The translations under genes and the position numbers were made by a program. The notes below the pieces were generated by a model. The model did not search any database. It was not told the DNA's origin and saw only the letters and a program-made list of their open reading frames with translations. DNA of 64,000 bases from Euglena gracilis (taxonomy: Eukaryota > Euglenida > Euglenophyceae > Euglenales), in assembly GCA_039621445.1 (NCBI GenBank), contig CP154954.1:35449703-35513702 (forward strand), written 5' to 3'. This document shows positions 54,301-64,000 of the stretch, piece by piece (position 1 is the stretch's first letter; every line of letters starts with the position of its first letter).

Positions 54301-57300
54301 TAGAGAAACATGCAGCGGGAATGTTGGTTGCAAGAAATGAGCAGATTTAGATGGGTGCATTCGACCATTCCGGGGGACATTTACCAGGTCAGCCCAGGTT
54401 ACCATGTAAAAATGGACCAAATTGGGCCTTACTCCGAGTAACCGAATGGGTGTTCCAGGAGGCCTCCAAAGTCAGGGGACCCGTTGGTTTCATGATTGTC
54501 GTGGTTTAATGGTAAGAAAAACATGCAGCCGGAAGGTTGGTTGCAAGAAATGAGCAGATTTAGATGGGTGCATTCGACCATTCCGGGGGACATTTACCAG
54601 GTCAGCCCAGGTTACCATGTAAAAATGGACCAAATTGGGCCTTACTCCGAGTAACCGAATGGGTGTTCCAGGAGGCCTCCAAAGTCAGGGGACCCGTTGG
54701 TTTCATGATTGTCGTGGTTTAATGGTAAGAAAAACATGCAGCCGGAAGGTTGGTTGCAAGAAATGAGCAGATTTAGATGGGTGCATTCGACCATTCCGGG
54801 GGACATTTACCAGGTCAGCCCAGGTTACCATGTAAAAATGGACCAAATTGGGCCTTACTCCGAGTAACCGAATGGGTGTTCCAGGAGGCCTCCAAAGTCA
54901 GGGGACCCGTTGGTTTCATGATTGTCGTGGTTTAATGGTAAAAAAAAAACATGCAGCGGGAATGTTGGTTGCAAGAAATGAGCAGATTTAGATGGGTGCA
55001 TTCGACCATTCCGGGGGACATTTACCAGGTCAGCCCAGGTTACCATGTAAAAATGGACCAAATTGGGCCTTACTCCGAGTAACCGAATGGGTGTTCCAGG
55101 AGGCCTCCAAAGTCAGGGGACCCGTTGGTTTCATGATTGTCGTGGTTTAATGGTAAGAAAAACATGCAGAGGGAATGTTGGTTGCAAGAAATGAGCAGAT
55201 TTAGATGGGTGCATTCGACCATTCCGGGGGACATTTACCAGGTCAGCCCAGGTTACCATGTAAAAATGGACCAAATTGGGCCTTACTCCGAGTAACCGAA
55301 TGGGTGTTCCAGGAGGCCTCCAAAGTCAGGGGACCCGTTGGTTTCATGATTGTCGTGGTTTAATGGTAAGAAAAACATGCAGCGGGAATGTTGGTTGCAA
55401 GAAATGAGCAGATTTAGATGGGTGCATTCGACCATTCCGGGGGACATTTACCAGGTCAGCCCAGGTTACCATGTAAAAATGGACCAAATTGGGCCTTACT
55501 CCGAGTAACCGAATGGGTGTTCCAGGAGGCCTCCAAAGTCAGGGGACCCGTTGGTTTCATGATTGTCGTGGTTTAATGGTAAGAAAAACATGCAGAGGGA
55601 ATGTTGGTTGCAAGAAATGAGCAGATTTAGATGGGTGCATTCGACCATTCCGGGGGACATTTACCAGGTCAGCCCAGGTTACCATGTAAAAATGGACCAA
55701 ATTGGGCCTTACTCCGAGTAACCGAATGGGTGTTCCAGGAGGCCTCCAAAGTCAGGGGACCCGTTGGTTTCATGATTGTCGTGGTTTAATGGTAAGAAAA
55801 ACATGCAGCCGGAAGGTTGGTTGCAAGAAATGAGCAGATTTAGATGGGTGCATTCGACCATTCCGGGGGACATTTACCAGGTCAGCCCAGGTTACCATGT
55901 AAAAATGGACCAAATTGGGCCTTACTCCTAGTAACCAAATGGGTGTTCCAGGAGGCCTCCAAAGTCAGGGGACCCGTTGGTTTCATGATTGTCGTGGTTT
56001 AATGGTAAGAAAAACATGCAGAGGGAATGTTGGTTGCAAGAAATGAGCAGATTTAGATGGGTGCATTCGACCATTCCGGGGGACATTTACCAGGTCAGCC
56101 CAGGTTACCATGTAAAAATGGACCAAATTGGGCCTTACTCCGAGTAACCGAATGGGTGTTCCAGGAGGCCTCCAAAGTCAGGGGACCCGTTGGTTTCATG
56201 ATTGTCGTGGTTTAATGGTAAGAAAAACATGCAGCCGGAAGGTTGGTTGCAAGAAATGAGCAGATTTAGATGGGTGCATTCGACCATTCCGGGGGACATT
56301 TACCAGGTCAGCCCAGGTTACCATGTAAAAATGGACCAAATTGGGCCTTACTCCGAGTAACCGAATGGGTGTTCCAGGAGGCCTCCAAAGTCAGGGGACC
56401 CGTTGGTTTCATGATTGTCGTGGTTTAATGGTAAGAAAAAAACATGCAGCGGGAATGTTGGTTGCAAGAAATGAGCAGATTTAGATGGGTGCATTCGACC
56501 ATTCCGGGGGACATTTACCAGGTCAGCCCAGGTTACCATGTAAAAATGGACCAAATTGGGCCTTACTCCGAGTAACCGAATGGGTGTTCCAGGAGGCCTC
56601 CAAAGTCAGGGGACCCGTTGGTTTCATGATTGTCGTGGTTTAATGGTAAGAAAAACATGCAGCCGGAAGGTTGGTTGCAAGTAATGAGCAGATTTAGATG
56701 GGTGCATTCGACCATTCCGGGGGACATTTACCAGGTCAGCCCAGGTTACCATGTAAAAATGGACCAAATTGGGCCTTACTCCGAGTAACCGAATGGGTGT
56801 TCCAGGAGGCCTCCAAAGTCAGGGGACCCGTTGGTTTCATGATTGTCGTGGTTTAATGGTAAGAAAAACATGCAGCGGGAATGTTGGTTGCAAGAAATGA
56901 GCACATTTAGATGGGTGCATTCGACCATTCCGGGGGACATTTACCAGGTCAGCCCAGGTTACCATGTAAAAATGGACCAAATTGGGCCTTACTCCGAGTA
57001 ACCGAATGGGTGTTCCAGGAGGCCTCCAAAGTCAGGGGACCCGTTGGTTTCATGATTGTCGTGGTTTAATGGTAAGAAAAACATGCAGCAGGAACGTTGG
57101 TTGCAAGTAATGAGCAGATTTAGATGGGTGCATTCGACCATTCCGGGGGACATTTACCAGGTCAGCCCAGGTTACCATGTAAAAATGGACCAAATTGGGC
57201 CTTACTCCGAGTAACCGAATGGGTGTTCCAGGAGGCCTCCAAAGTCAGGGGACCCGTTGGTTTCATGATTGTCGTGGTTTAATGGTAAGAAAAACATGCA

Positions 57301-60300
57301 GCGGAATGTTGGTTGCAAGAAATGAGCACATTTAGATGGGTGCATTCGACCATTCCGGGGGACATTTACCAGGTCAGCCCAGGTTACCATGTAAAAATGG
57401 ACCAAATTGGGCCTTACTCCGAGTAACCGAATGGGTGTTCCAGGAGGCCTCCAAAGTCAGGGGACCCGTTGGTTTCATGATTGTCGTGGTTTAATGGTAA
57501 GAAAAACATGCAGCGGGAATGTTGGTTGCAAGAAATGAGCACATTTAGATGGGTGCATTCGACCATTCCGGGGGACATTTACCAGGTCAGCCCAGGTTAC
57601 CATGTAAAAATGGACCAAATTGGGCCTTACTCCGAGTAACCGAATGGGTGTTCCAGGAGGCCTCCAAAGTCAGGGGACCCGTTGGTTTCATGATTGTCGT
57701 GGTTTAATGGTAAGAAAAACATGCAGCGGGAAGGTTGGTTGCAAGAAATGAGCAGATTTAGATGGGTGCATTCGACCATTCCGGGGGACATTTACCAGGT
57801 CAGCCCAGGTTACCATGTAAAAATGGACCAAATTGGGCCTTACTCCGAGTAACCGAATGGGTGTTCCAGGAGGCCTCCAAAGTCAGGGGACCCGTTGGTT
57901 TCATGATTGTCGTGGTTTAATGGTAAGAAAAACATGCAGCGGGAATGTTGGTTGCAAGAAATGAGCAGATTTAGATGGGTGCATTCGACCATTCCGGGGG
58001 ACATTTACCAGGTCAGCCCAGGTTACCATGTAAAAATGGACCAAATTGGGCCTTACTCCGAGTAACCGAATGGGTGTTCCAGGAGGCCTCCAAAGTCAGG
58101 GGACCCGTTGGTTTCATGATTGTCGTGGTTTAATGGTAAGAAAAACATGCAGCGGGAATGTTGGTTGCAAGAAATGAGCAGATTTAGATGGGTGCATTCG
58201 ACCATTCCGGGGGACATTTACCAGGTCAGCCCAGGTTACCATGTAAAAATGGACCAAATTGGGCCTTACTCCGAGTAACCGAATGGGTGTTCCAGGAGGC
58301 CTCCAAAGTCAGGGGACCCGTTGGTTTCATGATTGTCGTGGTTTAATGGTAAGAAAAACATGCAGCGGAATGTTGGTTGCAAGAAATGAGCACATTTAGA
58401 TGGGTGCATTCGACCATTCCGGGGGACATTTACCAGGTCAGCCCAGGTTACCATGTAAAAATGGACCAAATTGGGCCTTACTCCGAGTAACCGAATGGGT
58501 GTTCCAGGAGGCCTCCAAAGTCAGGGGACCCGTTGGTTTCATGATTGTCGTGGTTTAATTGTAAGACAAACATGCAACCGGAAGGTTGGTTGCAAGAAAT
58601 GAGCACATTTAGATGGGTGCATTCGACCATTCCGGGGGACATTTACCAGGTCAGCCCAGGTTACCATGTAAAAATGGACCAAATTGGGCCTTACTCCGAG
58701 TAACCGAATGGGTGTTCCAGGAGGCCTCCAAAGTCAGGGGACCCGTTGGTTTCATGATTGTCGTGGTTTAATGGTAGGAAAAACATGCAGCGGGAACGTT
58801 GGTTGCAAGAAATGAGCAGATTTAGATGGGTGCATTCGACCATTCCGGGGGACATTTACCAGGTCAGCCCAGGTTACCATGTAAAAATGGACCAAATTGG
58901 GCCTTACTCCGAGTAACCGAATGGGTGTTCCAGGAGGCCTCCAAAGTCAGGGGACCCGTTGGTTTCATGATTGTCGTGGTTTAATGGTAAGAAAAACATG
59001 AACCGGAAGGTTTGGTTGCAAGAAATGAACATATTTAGATGGGTGCATTCGACCATTCCGGGGGACATTTACCAGGTCAGCCCAGGTTACCATGTAAAAA
59101 TGGACCAAATTGGGCCTTACTCCGAGTAACCGAATGGGTGTTCCAGGAGGCCTCCAAAGTCAGGGGACCCGTTGGTTTCATGATTGTCGTGGTTTAATTG
59201 TAAAAAAAAACATGCAACCGGAAGGTTGGTTGCAAGAAATGAGCACAGTTAGATGGGTGCATTCGACCATTCCGGGGGACATTTACCTGGTCAGCCCAGG
59301 TTACCATGTAAAAATGGACCAAATTGGGCCTTACTCCGAGTAACCAAATGGGTGTTCCAGGAGGCCTCCAAAGTCAGGGGACCCGTTGGTTTCATGATTG
59401 TCGTGGTTTAATGGTAAGAAAAACATGCAGCGGGAACGTTGGTTGCAAGAAATGAGCAGATTTAGATGGGTGCATTCGACCATTCCGGGGGACATTTACC
59501 AGGTCAGCCCAGGTTACCATGTAAAAATGGACCAAATTGGGCCTTACTCCGAGTAACCGAATGGGTGTTCCAGGAGGCCTCCAAAGTCAGGGGACCCGTT
59601 GGTTTCATGATTGTCGTGGTTTAATGGTAAGAAAAACATGCAGCGGGAATGTTGGTTGCAAGAAATGAGCACATTTAGATGGGTGCATTCGACCATTCCG
59701 GGGGACATTTACCAGGTCAGCCCAGGTTACCATGTAAAAATGGACCAAATTGGGCCTTACTCCGAGTAACCGAATGGGTGTTCCAGGAGGCCTCCAAAGT
59801 CAGGGGACCCGTTGGTTTCATGATTGTCGTGGTTTAATGGTAAGAAAAACATGCAGCGGGAATGTTGGTTGCAAGAAATGAGCACATTTAGATGGGTGCA
59901 TTCGACCATTCCGGGGGACATTTACCAGGTCAGCCCAGGTTACCATGTAAAAAAAAATGGACCAAATTGGGCCTTACTCCGAGTAACCGAATGGGTGTTC
60001 CAGGAGGCCTCCAAAGTCAGAGGACCAGTTGGTTTCATGATTGTCGTGGTTTAATGGTAAGAAAAACATGCAGCGGGAATGTTGGTTGCAAGAAATGAGC
60101 AGATTTAGATGGGTGCATTCGACCATTCCGGGGGACATTTACCAGGTCAGCCCAGGTTACCATGTAAAAATGGACCAAATTGGGCCTTACTCCGAGTAAC
60201 CGAATGGGTGTTCCAGGAGGCCTCCAAAGTCAGGGGACCCGTTGGTTTCATGATTGTCGTGGTTTAATGTAAGAAAAACATGCAACCGGAAGGTTGGTTG

Positions 60301-63300
60301 CAAGAAATGAGCACATTTAGATGGGTGCATTCGACCATTCCGGGGGACATTTACCAGGTCAGCCCAGGTTACCATGTAAAAATGGACCAAATTGGGCCTT
60401 ACTCCGAGTAACCGAATGGGTGTTCCAGGAGGCCTCCAAAGTCAGGGGACCCGTTGGTTTCATGATTGTCGTGGTTTAATTGCAAAAAAAAACATGCAAC
60501 CAGAAGGTTGGTTGCAAGAAATCAGCACATTTAGTTGGGTGCATTTGACCATTCCGGAGAACATTTACCAGGTCAGCCCAACCAAACCAAATTCGACCTT
60601 ACTCCGAGTAACCGAATGGGTGTTCCAGAGGCCTTCAAAGTCAGGGGACCCGTTGGTTCTCATGATTGTCATGGTTTAATTGTAAGAAAAACATGCAGCG
60701 GAAATGCTGGTTGCAAGAAATCAGCACATTTAGACGGGTGCATTCGACCATTCCGGGTACATTTACCAGGTCAGCCCAGGTTACCATGTAAAAATGGACC
60801 AAATTGGGCCTTACTCCGAGTAACCGAATGGGTGTTCCAGGAGGCCTCCAAAGTCAGGGGACCCGTTGGTTTCATGATTGTCGTGGTTTAATGGTAAGAA
60901 AAACATGCAGCGGGAAGGTTGGTTGCAAGAAATGAGCACATTTAGATGGGTGCATTCGACCATTCCGGGGGACATTTACCAGGTCAGCCCAGGTTACCAT
61001 GTAAAAATGGACCAAATTGGGCCTTACTCCGAGTTACCGAATGGGTGTTCCAGGAGGCCTCCAAAGTCAGGGGACCCGTTGGTTTCATGATTGTCGTGGT
61101 TTAATGGTAAGAAAAACATGCAGCGGGAATGTTGGTTGCAAGAAATGAGCACATTTAGATGGGTGCATTCGACCATTCCGGGGGACATTTACCAGGTCAG
61201 CCCAGGTTACCATGTAAAAATGGACCAAATTGGGCCTTACTCCGAGTAACCGAATGGGTGTTCCAGGAGGCCTCCAAAGTCAGGGGACCCGTTGGTTTCA
61301 TGGTTGTCGTGGTTTAATGGTAGGAAAAACATGCAGCGGGAATGTTGGTTGCAAGAAATGAGCAGATTTAGATGGGTGCATTCGACCATTCCGGGGGACA
61401 TTTACCAGGTCAGCCCAGGTTACCATGTAAAAATGGACCAAATTGGGCCTTACTCCGAGTAACCAAATGGGTGTTCCAGGAGGCCTCCAAAGTCAGGGGA
61501 CCCGTTGGTTTCATGATTGTCGTGGTTTAATGGTAAGAAAAACATGCAGCGGGAATGTTGGTTGCAAGAAATGAGCAGGTTTAGATGGGTGCATTCGACC
61601 ATTCCGGGGGACATTTACCAGGTCAGCCCAGGTTACCATGTAAAAATGGACCAAATTGGGCCTTACTCCGAGTAACCGAATGGGTGTTCCAGGAGGCCTC
61701 CAAAGTCAGGGGACCCGTTGGTTTCATGATTGTCGTGGTTTAATGGTAAGAAAAACATGCAACCGGAAGGTTGGTTGCAAGAAATGAGCACATTTAGATG
61801 GGTGCTTTCGACCATTCCGGGGGACATTTACCAGGTCAGCCCAGGTTACCATGTAAAAATGGACCAAATTGGGCCTTACTCCGAGTAACCGAATGGGTGT
61901 TCCAGGAGGCCTCCAAAGTCAGGGGACCCGTTGGTTTCATGATTGTCGTGGTTTAATGGTAAGAAAAACATGCAGCAGGAATGTTGGTTGCAATAAATGA
62001 GCACATTTAGATGGGTGCATTCGACCATTCCGGGGGACATTTACCAGGTCAGCCCAGGTTACCATGTAAAAATGGACCAAATTGGGCCTTACTCCGAGTA
62101 ACCGAATGGGTGTTCCAGGAGGCCTCCAAAGTCAGGGGACCCGTTGGTTTCATGGTTGTCGCGGTTTAATGGTAGGAAAAACATGCAGCGGGAAGGTTGG
62201 TTGCAAGAAATGAGCAGATTTAGATGGGTGCATTCGACCATTCCGGGGGACATTTACCAGGTCAGCCCAGGTTACCATGTAAAAATGGACCAAATTGGGC
62301 CTTACTCCGAGTTACGAATGGGTGTTCCAGGAGGCCTCCAAAGTCAGGGGACCCGTTGGTTTCATGATTGTCGTGGTTTAATGGTAAGAAAAACATGCAG
62401 CGGGAATGTTGGTTGCAAGAAATGAGCACATTTAGATGGGTGCATTCGACCATTCCGGGGGACATTTACCAGGTCAGCCCAGGTTACCATGTAAAAATGG
62501 ACCAAATTGGGCCTTACTCCGAGTAACCGAATGGGTGTTCCAGGAGGCCTCCAAAGTCAGGGGACCCGTTGGTTTCATGATTGTCGTGGTTTAATGGTAA
62601 GAAAAACATGCAGCGGGAATGTTGGTTGCAAGAAATGAGCAGATTTAGATGGGTGCATTCGACCATTCCGGGGGACATTTACCAGGTCAGCCCAGGTTAC
62701 CATGTAAAAATGGACCAAATTGGGCCTTACTCCGAGTAACCGAATGGGTGTTCCAGGAGGCCTCCAAAGTCAGGGGACCCGTTGGTTTCATGATTGTCGT
62801 GGTTTAATGGTAAGAAAAACATGCAGCGGGAAGGTTGGTTGCAAGAAATGAGCAGATTTAGATGGGTGCATTCGACCATTCCGGGGGACATTTACCAGGT
62901 CAGCCCAGGTTACCATGTAAAAATGGACCAAATTGGGCCGTACTCCGAGTAACCGAATGGGTGTTCCAGGAGGCCTCCAAAGTCAGGGGACCCGTTGGTT
63001 TCATGATTGTCGTGGTTTAATGGTGAGAAAAAACATGCAGCGGGAATGTTGGTTGCAAGAAATGAGCAGATTTAGATGGGTGCATTCGACCATTCCGGGG
63101 GACATTTACCAGGTCAGCCCAGGTTACCATGTAAAAATGGACCAAATTGGGCCTTACTCCGAGTTACCGAATGGGTGTTCCAGGAGGCCTCCAAAGTCAG
63201 GGGACCCGTTGGTTTCATGATTGTCGTGGTTTAATGGTAAGAAAAACATGCAGCCGGAAGGTTGGTTGCAAGAAATGAGCAGATTTAGATGGGTGCATTC

Positions 63301-64000
63301 GACCATTCCGGGGGACATTTACCAGGTCAGCCCAGGTTACCATGTAAAAATGGACCAAATTGGGCCTTACTCCGAGTAACCGAATGGGTGTTCCAGGAGG
63401 CCTCCAAAGTCAGGGGACCCGTTGGTTTCATGATTGTCGTGGTTTAATGGTAAGAAAAACATGCAGCGGAATGTTGGTTGCAAGAAATGAGCAGATTTAG
63501 ATGGGTGCATTCGACCATTCCGGGGGACATTTACCAGGTCAGCCCAGGTTACCATGTAAAAATGGACCAAATTGGGCCTTACTCCGAGTTACCGAATGGG
63601 TGTTCCAGGAGGCCTCCAAAGTCAGGGGACCCGTTGGTTTCATGATTGTCGTGGTTTAATGGTAAGAAAAAAAATGCAGCGGGAATGTTGGTTGCAAGAA
63701 ATGAGCAGATTTAGATGGGTGCATTCGACCATTCCGGGGGACATTTACCAGGTCAGCCCAGGTTACCATGTAAAAATGGACCAAATTGGGCCTTACTCCG
63801 AGTTACCGAATGGGTGTTCCAGGAGGCCTCCAAAGTCAGGGGACCCGTTGGTTTCATGATTGTCGTGGTTTAATGGTAAGAAAAACATGCAGCGGGAATG
63901 TTGGTTGCAAGAAATGAGCAGATTTAGATGGGTGCATTCGACCATTCCGGGGGACATTTACCAGGTCAGCCCAGGTTACCATGTAAAAATGGACCAAATT
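39341..64000 (+). repeat. 213-bp satellite array, block C
   Basis: About 116 plus-oriented monomers, far more uniform than block B. The first few (39341-40000 and 40800-41000) are diverged, then most differ only at the two diagnostic sites. A 212-bp variant lacking one T (GTGGTTAATGG) occurs near 43221, 44925, 45136, 45775, 48541 and 51311. A-run lengths vary (A9 near 54941, A9 near 59949). No gene is seen; the block runs off the window. Confidence 0.97.
60478..60762 (+). repeat. Diverged, shortened monomers inside block C
   Basis: One monomer has many private changes and lacks about 17 bp of the GGTTACCATG segment, going straight from GGTCAGCCCA to ACCAAACC. The next has a 4-bp loss in the CCGGGGGAC segment. 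Neighbours on both sides are consensus-like. Confidence 0.85.

Noticed and set aside
1-64000. CRISPR array
   Set aside because: Repeats are 213 bp, head to tail, without unique spacers, and the context is eukaryotic retroelements.

Overview
The window is eukaryotic heterochromatin. About 41.9 kb of the 64 kb is one tandem satellite with a monomer of about 213 bp (roughly 195 copies). Two related, decayed Ty3/gypsy-type (chromovirus-like) retroelements interrupt it, both coding on the minus strand. I see no cellular housekeeping gene, rRNA, tRNA or CRISPR array. The host cannot be named from sequence alone. The divergent polyprotein, the (KG)n protein and the extra pol domains suggest a protist more than an animal or land plant, but that is a weak inference.

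Layout: 1-1714 plus-oriented satellite. 1715-13440 element 1, which is 5'-truncated and, read on the minus strand, encodes gag (13440-10937), protease, an unusual linker with a Dam-methyltransferase-like stretch, RT, RNase H, integrase with a modified chromodomain, and then an extra module of about 4 kb (C-terminal extension, KG-rich ORF, 707-aa Pro/Thr-rich ORF, Cys/His-rich ORF). 13441-28969 plus-oriented satellite with two large tandem duplications of 8-9 monomers. 28970-29391 inverted satellite. 29392-39151 element 2, with a longer coiled-coil gag N-terminus, the same pol order, a canonical chromodomain and no extra module. 39152-39338 inverted satellite. 39341-64000 plus-oriented, very homogeneous satellite.

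The elements align collinearly over 5945-13440 and 29930-37395. Outside that they differ: element 1 has a unique 3' module and element 2 a unique 5' gag extension and 3' tail. Both carry frameshifts and nonsense codons, mostly at different sites, so neither is an intact autonomous copy as assembled. Several frameshifts lie in homopolymers and could be sequencing errors. Element 2 is bounded by TGTATG...CATACA inside an imperfect 6-bp target duplication, yet I find no long terminal repeats. A chromodomain element sitting in satellite fits the known heterochromatin targeting of chromoviruses.

The most unusual signal is that element sequence (not the satellite) is packed with tiny perfect inverted repeats: 4-8 bp stems around 3-5 nt T/A-rich loops, often several per 100 bp, inside coding sequence of every domain and in the short non-coding gaps. 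Loops recur (TTCAT, TTTT, TAAT, TTT) while stems vary. One identical 15-nt unit is read in two different codon phases. One palindrome is kept by paired substitutions between the two elements although the change creates a stop codon. A fresh 13-bp-arm fold-back insertion in a satellite monomer (about 19030) shows that template-switch mutation does occur here and suggests one possible origin.
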